DNA from: Ephemerocybe angulata
Taxonomy: Eukaryota > Basidiomycota > Agaricomycetes > Agaricales > Psathyrellaceae
Direction of reading: 5' to 3'
NCBI GenBank assembly: GCA_013368325.1
Contig: JAACJK010000002.1
Coordinates: forward strand, 1,426,001 to 1,490,000
Length of the DNA stretch: 64,000 nucleotides
Below, piece after piece: positions 11,818 to 21,973 of this stretch. Position 1 is the stretch's first letter, and each line of letters begins with the position of its first letter. The notes beneath the pieces were generated by a model. That model had not been told where the DNA came from. It was given only the letters and a program-made list of their open reading frames with translations, and did no database searches. A program made the position numbers and the translations under genes.

Positions 11818-11827
11818 TATAAAAGGC
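11818..11827 (+). promoter_or_regulatory. Probable TATA box
   Basis: GTATAAAAGG lies about 75-85 bp upstream of the ATG at 11902, with a C-rich, purine-poor leader between them, typical of fungal core promoters. Confidence 0.5.
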
Positions 11828-11901
11828 AGGTAAATCACGTTCGTCCCAAACACACCCACCTCTGTCTAAACACCGACGACACCTACATCCAGAATTTCAA
11901 G

Positions 11902-12148
11902 ATGAAGAAGTTCACGTTCACTCCCCTCCTCGCCTTGCTGGCCCTAAGCTCCATATTCCATTTGTCCAGTGCCGCCCTCGTAAGCCTACTCAGCCATTAT
12001 GTATCTGTGGCTCGCTGGTTGGCTGGTTACTGAAACACCATCGATATTTCTGTAGGGTGGAAGTGGCGTGGATGTGAACATACTCCGGGTGGCACCTGTT
12101 GTGCTGGACCAAACTGGAATCTTCCCTCACAGGCGGGCGGAGACTTAG
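11902..12148 (+). CDS. Small secreted protein candidate
   Basis: Exon 1 (11902-11979) encodes a classic signal peptide, MKKFTFTPLLALLALSSIF, ending in SSAAL. Intron 11980-12055 (GTAAGC to TGTAG) is followed by exon 2 to a TAG at 12146-12148, giving a 56-residue product. The next frame of exon 2 is Cys-containing (GCEHTPGGTCCAGP) and stays open longer, so a one-base change or a different acceptor may have altered the true reading. A TATA box sits upstream. No family was recognised. The signal peptide is convincing; the mature part is uncertain. Confidence 0.45.
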
Positions 12149-12290
12149 GAGGGATGAGGGGGCTTGGGACTCGGAATGTTAAGCCCAACCTCAGCCTTAT
12201 TCTCCATATAATTCTTATTGATATATGAGGAAGTCAACTCCGTTGTGGAACTTCAAGAACGTGGTCCCCCGGTGCATCACAGTGTACGGC

Positions 12291-12620
12291 TTAGCCATCG
12301 GAAACCTCCAGTTCTGTGCCAGTTCTGAAGTCAGTTCTGGCAACAGTTCTAAGGGGCGAGAACCGCCATCAAAACCAGAACTGAGTTCACTTGAGAACCA
12401 GCTCCGGAGCTGGTTCTCCCATCGAGAACCGGGTTCCGCGTATCAGTTCTCGCGTCCGCTCTCAGAACCGGGCCAGAACTGAAATGAGAAACTGGCTTGG
12501 AACCGGGGTGGTCAAAGTTGAACTCCAGTTCTCTCTTCCTTCAAGCCAGTTCTGCGCACACAGAACTGGGCAGAGAACTGGCTCAGAACTGGCTCAGAAC
12601 TCGAGGTTTGACCCCCCTAA
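12291..12620. repeat. Short inverted-repeat element rich in AGTTCTG words
   Basis: The ends are inverted copies of TTAG(n7)AAACCTC followed by AGTTCTG. Inside, AGTTCTG and its complement CAGAACT recur more than a dozen times, plus a GAACCAGCTCCGGAGCTGGTTC palindrome-like core near 12,395. Size (about 330 bp) and structure suggest a non-autonomous DNA transposon. The subterminal-repeat style resembles the Harbinger element at 31-35 kb, but the words differ. Confidence 0.5.
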
Positions 12621-13491
12621 TTGACTAATGTGCGGTCGTGGCTCTGTGTAGCATAAGGAATTAGGCTTCGACATTCGATAAGGATGGTTAAACTGCGTGA
12701 TCGACTTCTGAGAAGGTAGATGTGGCGTGCTTCGTACCTCCTCACATCGGTGCTGCTCAGACTGTTTCCACTTTAATCTGTAAGTGCTGTGCTTCCTAGC
12801 ATCCGGTAATGAGGCATGCACATTCCCATGTGTTAAGTATATTTATCCGTAGAGACGGTCATGACATAGTCTACACCGGGACGAAGGAAGGCCCACAGCT
12901 CTTCAGTGACCCTTGAAGTCTCAGGGGGCATGGTAGTCAAAAAGGGGTGTAGGTTGAGGCTCGTCGAACTCATGATTCGATTGGAGGGGAAGAAGATGAT
13001 GGTTCTGAGCACGAAGTAGCTTCTCCCTGGTCTCTCTTATAATGCAACTTCCGAGGCGATTAGGCGCCCAAGAGGCAGTGCATCCTGCCGAGAAGCCGCA
13101 TGCGGGAAACCCGATGGCCAGTCCGTGGGTCTATTAGGACTCTTATGTTACATTGATCCTCCCCGCACAGTCGTCTGCTAATGATATCGTTCATCATATA
13201 GAGTAGCCTTTCTGTCGAGCCTGGACAAACGAGAGCTCGACTGAAGGTTACTGCAATTCCGACTGCTATTTTCCTTGTTCTGCTGGCCCCGATTACGGCC
13301 CTCGACTGTGTATAGTGGGCACGTCACTGCGTCATTGAGACGTACGTCGCCTGAATCCAAGTCTACTTGAGGCAGGATCCAAAGGAGAATTAAAACATAT
13401 CCATTTGAATATCATTTAATCACATTCTCAATCGCGATATGTGCCAGTTACCAGTGTATCTAGAACCATGATGCGCCCAACCCATGTCGTG
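12621..13491. other. Intergenic sequence, nothing recognised
   Basis: Only short open frames, without conserved motifs or convincing intron pairs. Confidence 0.5.
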
Positions 13492-13872
13492 CTAAGGGGA
13501 TGTCGTCGGCGTTGGCCTTACAGTAGAGCTGCAAATCGGTGTGATTGGCACGCAGGTGCAGAGTGGGCAGCGTGTGCCTGTGAGGGTTTGGCCCGAAGGA
13601 CAGTCAATTCCGCATGTGTCGTAGCATGGTAGGGTGCTGGAAATGCATGGTATAGCTCTGGGCGTGGTCGTTGATATGAGCGTGGTTATCGATGCCGTCG
13701 AGCCTGTTGCACTTTTTGATCGGTAATTTAGGCGCTGAAGATCCTGGGAGCAGATGAGGGTCTCACGAAGCAAAGTCGCCATTTTGCGCTGTTATGGAGT
13801 GTGGGGAAATAGTAAAAGTTGATTTCGCCAAGTAGAGGAATGAAAAGACGATAAGCGTCGTGAGCAATACCA
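13492..13872 (-). CDS. Possible small secreted Cys-rich protein with an antistasin-like motif
   Basis: From the ATG at 13872 the complement reads MVLLTTLIVFSFLYLAKSTF, a plausible signal peptide. Further on, in another frame, a Cys-rich stretch reads CYDTCGIDCPSGQTLTGTRC then PLCTCVP. Its C-x3-C-x8-C-x2-C-x-C spacing recalls antistasin-like inhibitor repeats. Joining the two needs an intron (a GTGAGA donor lies near 13,770), but the phases do not match perfectly in my reading. It may be a decayed gene. A plus-strand frame from 13886 also begins with a hydrophobic stretch; both cannot easily be real. Confidence 0.35.
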
Positions 13873-15851
13873 TATTTGGGCAAGGATGTACGGCCACTTT
13901 CGCATAGCGATTGCAGTACTTATAGTGTGGGTGCCGAGTTGGTCACATGGCAGGCGGAGAAGGGAGATACCTTCTTTAGATTCTTGTCAGCCCATAACCC
14001 GGAGAAACGATGGTAAATTCGAGGAAGAGAGGTGGTGCAAGCTTCCTCGTACGTGCTTCCAAACGGCACTGGCTATCCCTTTGAGCCTCTGTACGACTTG
14101 TGCTAGGCTGGCTGTATTAGATCGTAAACAGGTTATACATTTGCGTGCTTGGATTGTTGAAGGAGTGTATGGGGTAAAGAGTGACAGTGACTTCTACTCC
14201 GAGGGAGGGCACAAGTATATTACGAGGAACGACGATCACGGACGATCCCGGGAACCTCGACACCGTTTAAGGGACCATACATCGTGCAGGGCACGTCAGC
14301 TGCTTCAAGCATATAGATCCAGACATAGTATCACGAAGGGACACAGAGAGGGAGAGAGACCACGCCCCAGACCCGACAACCCTCCACCGAAAGAGCGTCC
14401 ACGCAAGCAAAGCGCACACGCGCCGGCACAAGAGCAGAGTGTACAACACCCACTCCAAGCGTCGAACGTGATTCCCCATGACCGTGCCTGAACGCTCCGA
14501 AGTGGCGGTTGTGCGCATGCGGGGCGAGCATACGAAGATGAGGCGAGGGCGAATGGACGAGCGAACGAACGACGAACGGGAGAAAGAAAGGCGAAACACA
14601 GTCGCACCGCACAAACCACCACCAAAAGGAGCGTCCCAGTATGAATGGCAAAGAGCCCACACGCGCCGGCACAAGAGAAGAGTGCACACCACCCACTCCA
14701 AGCGCCGAACATGATGGCCCGTATTTATACCTGGACGCACCGAGGAGGAGTCTGTATGTGCATCGAGCGGGTGAATAAACCACCGAACAAATAGAAAGAG
14801 ACGAACTCGAACCGGAACTCAAGCTCGAGGAAGAAGAAAGAAACGATGGTATCGACTCCGGAATTCCGGAACAGCCAAACTCCCGCACGAACGAGCGAAG
14901 AAGAAATGCCGAATGAACGAGTGAAAGAGAAAAAGAGAACGAATGAGCCAAGGTTCACTCGAGCGTGAACGGAAGGTTCAACCTCAAACAAAGTTCCAGA
15001 CACCAACAAGCAGAAGGGCGCCACAGCAAGGAAAGTACGCAGAATACGCGCAAGCGAGGGCGGAGGCGGATCACCGCCGCCGCACCAAGAGCGAACGAGA
15101 CTCCCGAGCTCTCCACATGGCGCGCAATGCTCTCGATGCATTTCCCAAACTCCGGAACAAGTGTCGAACGAACGAACGAACGAACGTCCTAAGGACCGAA
15201 CCAACTCAAGGCCAGCCCACCCAATCAAAACCTCCATCCCCAGACGAAGACGACACCCACAAAGCAGATCGGCGCCGACCGCCGATCCAATGGATCTCGA
15301 CGACGCGCAAGCCCGAGCGGAGGCGGATCCCCGCCGCCGCATCACCTGTAAGCGAGTCGTCCCGAGGTCGACGAGTGGCGCGCGACGCTGTCGTTGAGTG
15401 TCTTTCCTGGGAGGACATAGGAAGGAGGACCCAAAGAAAGGGCAGCCTGAGAAGTACTACGCGGGAAAGCGGACGAACGAACAAAATGAAGACGACACCA
15501 ACAAAACAGAAGCCAGCACGCACCGACCATGTCGGGTAACGTGCGAGCGCGAGCGGGGGTGGATCGCGATCACTGCACCAAGAGCGAACGAGACTCCCGG
15601 GGTCGTGCGGCGCGCGACGCTGTTGTTGGGTGTTTTTCGTAGGTAGGACGAGCAGTCCAAGAAGACTTCATGAAAAAACAACAAACGATCGATCGAAGAC
15701 GAACGAACGGAGCGAAGGGAATATCGAGAGAAACCAATATAGCCCAACCGATTGGGCTCATCACGAAGCACTTAACCCAAGACCCAAAATCAAGCCAGCA
15801 AACGACCCCCGAGAGAACGAACGAAGGAAAGGAGAAAAGACGGAAGAACCA

Positions 15852-16019
15852 CTCATGCAGCAGGCCACACAGAGTCATCAACACAAACAGCGGCACATTC
15901 CTCACGGCTTCATGTGGACTCTCCATGCTGCCAATGAGCTGCGCCACGCCTAGTCCGATGTCGAGCTAGACGTAGGTCGTGACACCGAGGAAGAGGAGGG
16001 TGAACATGCCGAATGTCTG
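15852..16019 (-). pseudogene. Decayed chs7 exon 4
   Basis: The complement reads TFGMFTLLFLGVTTYV, then a TAG, then LDIGLGVAQLIGSMESPHEA and LFVL, followed by a shifted tail. This matches exon 4 of the intact gene (PFGIFTILFLGVTTYVSLDI) with a nonsense change and an indel. Confidence 0.8.
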
Positions 16020-16149
16020 GGAGGGGAGTCAGTGTGATCATCGATCGTAATAGTGTAAATGAAGGGGAAGGAACAGAGGAGGAGAGAGGGGATGAAGAGA
16101 ATGAAGATAGAGAAGCACCGTGCCTAAATGGGCGTAGTCTTCGCGTATT

Positions 16150-16400
16150 GAATGATGAAAAGAGCGGGTGAGGGTTGCTGGGAGCTCAACGCGCAGAGGG
16201 CGGTCGGACAGGAAGAGAAGTGGTGGAGAAGGGGAAGAGAAAGGCAAGAGAAGGGTGGTGTGAAGACCGCCTGTCATGTGGTTGCCGGACCCGTGGGGGC
16301 ATCGATCAATCGATCTCAATCTCCGCTTTCATCCCGAGCGTCCGTCTCTTGTTCACAGTTCTTCTCCACCACCACCACCGTGGTCGTCCTCTCCCATCTC
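16150..16400 (+). repeat. Centre sequence of the second array
   Basis: Contains AAAAGAGCGGGTGAGGGTTG, GGGAGCTCAACGCGCAG and an ATCG-rich tract, matching the centres near 9,285, 27,390 and 51,515. Confidence 0.65.
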
Positions 16401-19400
16401 TGGCGATCGTCATCTCAGCCCTCGAGCGATGTACAGATCTTAGTTTGTGAGCTTTGGGCGATTCAGAGCATGTATTGGTGCGCCCGACTATTCACGATCC
16501 CCGCGCGCTATCCCCGCACCCTGCGCAGCTCACGCCCTTCCTTCGTTCTGGGTCTATCCTAGAAATCACCGCCCCCTTCGAGCTCGAGCTCCCAACGCCC
16601 TCTGCCCGCCCCTCTACTGCCCCGCGCTCGCCCACGAGCGCTACGGCGAGCGTTCTGTATGGCCAAGGCATCGTGCCACATTGGTGCCACAGGCCGATAT
16701 GTGTCGGGCAGCGGCTCGGATGGATGGATGTTTGATAGATGGCGGCTTATCTACGTATTGACCCCCAACGAGAGCGTCGCGCGCCACCCGGCACTCTGGG
16801 GAGTCTCGCTTGCTGCGGTGCGGACGGCGGGTTGCGCCTCCTCTCGCGCGCGTCCCTTTGGTTTGGTACTTTGCCGTGGCGCCCTTCTGCGTCGCCGTTG
16901 GCTTGTTGTCTATTGATGGGGTCTTTCGTTTCTGGGTTCGTTTCTGGGTTCTTGCCTACGTTCGTTCTTTCCGACAACCGCACCTTCGCCCATAGCGCTT
17001 CCCAGGCAACGCCGGTTTACCACGTTCGGCGCTGGGGGTTGGATGCTGTGCACTCTGCTCTTGTGCTGGATCGTGTGATATTGGTAGTTTTCTGGGATGC
17101 TCTTTCGGTGGGGGTTTTGTGTAGATTTTTGTCTCTTTCCTATGTCCTCCATCCCTCCTGTGGGGAACATGCACCGACAGTATCGCGCGCCAGGTGGTGA
17201 CATCGGGAGACTCGCTTGCTCTTGGTGCGGTACGGCGGGATCCGTCTCCGCTCGAGCTTGTGCGTATGTCAGATGTGACCTCGGGGACGCCCTTTTGCTT
17301 CGTCTTTGACTTGTTCCTCTATGGATGAGCTCGTTCGAGTTCATTCGCTCGATATTTCTTCTCCCTTCGCCCGTCCGGGGGCTCGTTCGTCCCCTCGGCC
17401 CTTCACTCCTACAACCGTACCTTCGCCGTGGCGCGTCCCGGTCTATGCACAGGCAAACCACATTCGGCGCCTGGGGTGGGTGGTGTGCACTCTGCTCCTG
17501 TGCCGGACTGTGTTGCGCGCTGTTATCTCCCCGGGATGCTCCTTTGGTGGGGGTTGGATGTAGGCCAGAGGACTTCGGTAGTTTTGTTGTTGGTGTTGTT
17601 CGTTGGGTGGCGCCATGCTTCTTGTGGGGAACGTGCGCCGACAGCGTCGCGCGCCATGTGGATATCTAGGGAGTCTCGCTTGCTTCTGTTGCGGAAGGGC
17701 GGGATCCGTCACCGCTCGGGCTTGCGTGTCCTGACTATGATTTCCTTGTGGCGCCCGTCTCCTTTGTTGGTGTCTTGGTTTTTTGGGGTAAAGCTTTTCA
17801 TTCACGCTCGATTGAACCTTGGCTTGTTCGTTCACTGTTTCTTTCTTTCGTTCGTTCCAACCATCTTCCCCCTCTCTCCCTGTATCCCTAGATTTTGGGA
17901 TATTGAAAAGGCCTGCTATCGTTTCTACTGTGGAGACCGAGATCGAGCTCTCTATCTTCGAACTGGTTCATTCGCTCGCTCGCTCGCTCCATGCACGCAA
18001 CCGCCGCCTTGGTGCGTCCAGGCACGATAGCTGGGCATCACGTTCCGTGGCACTCTACTCTTGTGTTGGCGCGTGTGTCCTCCTGGCCATGCTTAGACGC
18101 TTGTGCGGTGCGACTGTATTTCGCTTTTCTTTCTTCCTCGTTTGTTCGTTCGCTCCCTCGTCTCCTCGTATCTTCTACCTTCCTCTTTGCATTTTATTGG
18201 TGGTGCAATCAGTTCGTTCGCTCGTCCATTCGCCCTCGTACGCCCCCATGTTAGTCCTTCATTCTTGGATGCTCGCTCTCTTCATCACGCCATCCGACAA
18301 CTAAGACTTCGCCAGGATAGCGCGGGTAGATCCAAACAGTCTTTACTTACCTGGATTCCTTATTATTTACAAGCCCTGTACCGTTCAGGAACGACTGTCG
18401 TGTCCAATTCTCTCCAAGTAGGGCCCCCATGTCCACTTCAGATATTGATCTATCTGTGCTTCACAAGTTACAGTTACTGCATTTTAATTTATACTGTAGT
18501 CATATCATACACGAATAGCTCAGGCTCGGCTACGACGATCTGAACCAGCAAATGCCTCAATACATACTCCGTCCTCTTTACAAAATCTTCAACCGGCATC
18601 CCAGCATTCTTCTCCAACCATGCAAAGAAAAAGATACGAGGCCAAACCAAGGTACCGATTTACCCGAAGGAGAGAGCGAACGGACGAAAGAAAAGCCCCC
18701 ACACCTGACAATCCTCACTAAAAGAGCGTCGAACCCACGAAACAGGTCTCACACACTCCGGCACAAGAGTGTACACCACCCTTCCCGAGCGTCAAACGTG
18801 ATGTGCACACTGCTGTGCCTTGACGCACCGAGGTGGAAATCGTGTATATATGGAGCGATGAACGAACCAGCTGACACAGACGAGCTCGAACTCGCATGCA
18901 GGGCAGAAGGAAACTGTGGTAGGGGTCGAACAAACGAACGAACGATAGCACCCCAAACCCAACAAACCCCCACCAAAAGAGCGTCCGATCGTGTTCTATA
19001 TGGATGCACGCGCACACCCATCTCGAGGATCGATCGAACGTGATGGCCCGCTGTCGTGACTGGACGCACTGAGGTGGCGGTACAGAGCGAGGGAGCGAGC
19101 AAACTACATTAAAGTAATAGATACACGAACCCCCGGACGAGCGAAGAAAAAATGTCGAATGAACGAACGAACGAACCTTAGCACACCACGCCCAACAAAC
19201 CCGCACCAAAAGAGTGTCCAGCTGATCGGTCGGGACACAGCGCCAACACAAGAGTAGAGTGCATACCACCCACCCCGGGTGTCGAGTAAGCGGTGTTGCC
19301 ACCGCCCGCCGACGAGGGCCCTCACCCCCCAAGGTAGCGCGTACGGAGAGATCCCCCACTCCCGCCAGCTTGGTAGCAGCCTGAGACTAGGGCGACTGAA

Positions 19401-19605
19401 ACGGCCGGCTAAAAGCCGTCGAATTGTCCATCCGGTCGGAGTCAGGGCGTGCCGGAGGACCTGCGCAACAAGGCGCACAATAAGTATTAGTGGAGGCCCG
19501 AGACCAGCAGTGTGTAACACAGCAAAAGCAATGGACATTATGAGCACTCCTAGTCTGCAAGCTTTTCTACAACATGCTCAATACTATATGCGAACTGCGC
19601 CGCTA

Positions 19606-20540
19606 TGGCGTTCCGATGTAACATTTATTATTTCCCCCCTCCCCCAAAACTTTTCCCCCCCCAAATGACCTTTTTGGCTTGAAATCCATAGTTTTCACTA
19701 AGACTTGAGTAAGGGGGGGAAATTTGGTTTGGGGGGGGATTTTCGAAAACGGGGGGGAGGTTTTGGAAAAGGGGGGAACTTTTGCCGCGTCCACCCCCCG
19801 AATTTTCCCACCCCCAAAATCTGTGGCGTAGTACCACATACCGACAACGAAGACTCCAGTTAGCTGTTATGCAGTAGTAGATAAGTAGTATAGATAAGTA
19901 TTAGAGCTAGAACTCGAGTATTCCTGTGTTTGGAGTTTAAAGCTCTGGCTTGAGGGTCATTAAGTTCCAAAACTAGAGTTGGAAGCAAGTTTGAAGTCAC
20001 AAGTTGAGAGCCCTAGAGCCCGCTACACGTACTAAGGAAACTAGACAGATATATAGACATGTAGGGCTCCATGCATACTCAATAATTACTATTTACTCTC
20101 ACTGTTTCAATCCGAGATGACGCCTGATACCTGAGCTCGAGTTGATGATCGACGCCGCAAGCGCTTGTCCACGGTTGGTCCATGGTCCATCCAACATCCC
20201 CGATCTAAGTATTTCGCAGTGAAGCTTGAGGCACTAAAGCACTCTGATCCATCCTTTGTGTTATTTCGTTTGAAAGAACATCGCCTTGATACACGCTTGA
20301 AGTGGGAGTGGTAGGCCACAGATTTTGGGGGTGGGAAAATTCGGGGGGTGGACGCGGCAAAAGTTCCCCCCCCTTTTCCAAAACCTCCCCCCCATTTTCG
20401 AAAATCCCCCCCCAAAACACATTTCCCCCCCTTACTCAAGTCTTAGTGAAAACTATAGATTTCAAGTCAAAAAGGTCATTTGGGGGGTAAAAAGTTTTGG
20501 GGGAGGGGGGGAATAATAAATGTTACAACGGAACGCCATA
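19606..20540. mobile_element. Non-autonomous DNA transposon with 230-bp G/C-homopolymer inverted repeats
   Basis: Inverted arms 19606-19838 and about 20308-20540 begin TGGCGTTCCG(A/T)TGTAACATTT. They contain long runs of C or G separated by AAACTTTT-like spacers. CGCCGCTA flanks both sides (19598-19605 and 20541-20548), an 8-bp duplication as made by hAT-like elements. The 470-bp middle has no coding capacity. It is inserted near the end of LINE ORF2; removing it and one duplication restores the frame. Confidence 0.75.
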
Positions 20541-21493
20541 CGCCGCTATATTAACCCACCGCCGGTTTGAAAAAATAACCTTCAACTGTGCAGCCATCTC
20601 GTTATTCACACTCTCCAATTCCACCCTCTCCGTGTCCGACGCCGCCCGCCATGTATCCACCATGAACCGCCTCCGAGCAGACGTCAACACCTCTGACCGA
20701 GCACAGACCAACCACAGGTGCTCCACCGACTCGAGCGCCGCACCACAAAGCCGACACCTCCAACGGTCCTCCGACTGCCCCCACCGCTTGCGGCGGATAG
20801 CATAGCTGTGCTCCCCAAGCAGAACTCGAGTAAGCGCACGGCGATAGCCGGGGTGCGAGACGCGAAGATAGTGGCGCAAGAGGAGCGGCGCAGCCACCGT
20901 TAACTCGCCCGCTGCATCTGGCTCGCGCCTCCCGTGAATAAAGAACAGGTTTGCAGCCCCATCAACCAAACCCTGCAGCCACTTCCCCACCCCACTCGTA
21001 ATATCCCCCAGGAGTACCTCCATCCGATCAACTGACAGGAGCCCGTTGGGGTCTGGAAACGTGCAAGGGTACGGGAGATCTCGAACAGCGGCCCTGAGGC
21101 GGCTCACCCAGGTACAGTGGCCCGCAAAGTCCAATGACACCATCTCGCGGTAAGCGGCCGAAGCTAACAGCGCCGGCGAGCGCAGCAGGTACAGCACATT
21201 TCTGACCGCAAGATCCAGACGCCGTACCTGCAGGGGCACTAGTCCGCTCTCCGTAAACAGAACAGACTTCCGACACCTGCTCCCTAGGCCCAGCATCATC
21301 CTAAAACGCTGCTCCTGGACTTTCTCCAGCTCTCGCCGGGCCCGTCCCACATCATCCACCATGACGTCCGCACCATGCATCAGGTGGGGGTCCACCAGAG
21401 CCATGTAGAGCCTTCTCGCACACGGCACCGGTAGCGGCCCCGTAAGCAGTTCCACCCCCCGCATCGTGCCTGCAATGCGCTGCGCCTTCTGTG

Positions 21494-21605
21494 TGACGTG
21501 GAGAGACGGCCCTGCTAACCACTACGCTAAAAAGGCGCTATATCCAGCTTGGCTGGATAAGTGGACCGTGGTATTTATACACATTCTTATGCCGTGTTCA
21601 TGACA
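21494..21605 (-). repeat. 3' LTR of the TRIM
   Basis: Identical to 21862-21973 over 112 bp and preceded on the minus strand by a polypurine tract. Confidence 0.85.
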
Positions 21606-21861
21606 TTACCCCCCTGCTATGGGGTTACGTCCTCGTAACCCTTTGAGAACGCAGAATGTGTGACCAATACCAGCCTCCCAGGCAGCGGACATCTGTCATG
21701 CCTGAAGGTCGTGAGAGTCCAGCAGGACCCGGGTGATCCATGACACAGTGGCTTATCATGCATCTTATTGTCCCACGCATCCAAAGTCACGTGACTCAAT
21801 GCAGCCTGAAAGTGTGTACACCCCGGGAGTTGAACCCTCGACCTCTTAAAGCTGGATATAA

Positions 21862-21973
21862 TGACGTGGAGAGACGGCCCTGCTAACCACTACGCTAAAA
21901 AGGCGCTATATCCAGCTTGGCTGGATAAGTGGACCGTGGTATTTATACACATTCTTATGCCGTGTTCATGACA
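21862..21973 (-). repeat. 5' LTR of the TRIM
   Basis: Contains TATAAATA (21947-21940) and, about 29 nt further on, AAGCTGGATATA, the likely transcript start. It also holds a tRNA-like A box, TAGCGTAGTGGTTAGCA (21897-21881). Confidence 0.85.

Larger units (their letters stand above)
14215..18290. mobile_element. Second repeat array of the chs7 family (element I')
   Basis: Complement-oriented units run from about 14,215 to 16,020 and plus-oriented units from about 16,600 to 18,290, with the conserved centre between. The left edge (GATCACGGACGATCCC ... GCAGGGCACGT) is the sequence that lies next to exon 5 in the copy near 54.8 kb. No terminal repeat like that of element I is visible. Only one broken chs7 exon is left. 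Confidence 0.6.
21494..21973 (-). mobile_element. Miniature LTR retrotransposon (TRIM) inside the LINE
   Basis: Two identical 112-bp direct repeats (21494-21605 and 21862-21973) read TGTCATGAACACGG...CACGTCA on the minus strand, with TG...CA ends. They flank a 256-bp non-coding interior. The 5-bp duplication CTGTG lies at 21489-21493 and 21974-21978. A G-rich tract (AGCAGGGGGGTAA) precedes the 3' LTR. The primer site at 21860-21849 is complementary to 21918-21907 in the LTR, just after a TATAAATA. Identical LTRs mean a recent insertion. Confidence 0.85.

Noticed and set aside
13886..14491. Plus-strand frame starting with a hydrophobic stretch
   Set aside because: It runs into satellite sequence and begins 14 bp from the opposite-strand ATG at 13872; probably chance.
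20523..20548. LINE ORF2 C-terminus reading NIAAYGVPL
   Set aside because: These last residues are the inserted 935-bp element's terminal repeat; the true end of the ORF is at 19550 on the far side of the insertion.
21494..21973. A tRNA gene or plain SINE
   Set aside because: The outer 112-bp direct repeats, TG/CA ends, polypurine tract and 5-bp duplication define an LTR element; the T-arm pairing is poor for a real tRNA.
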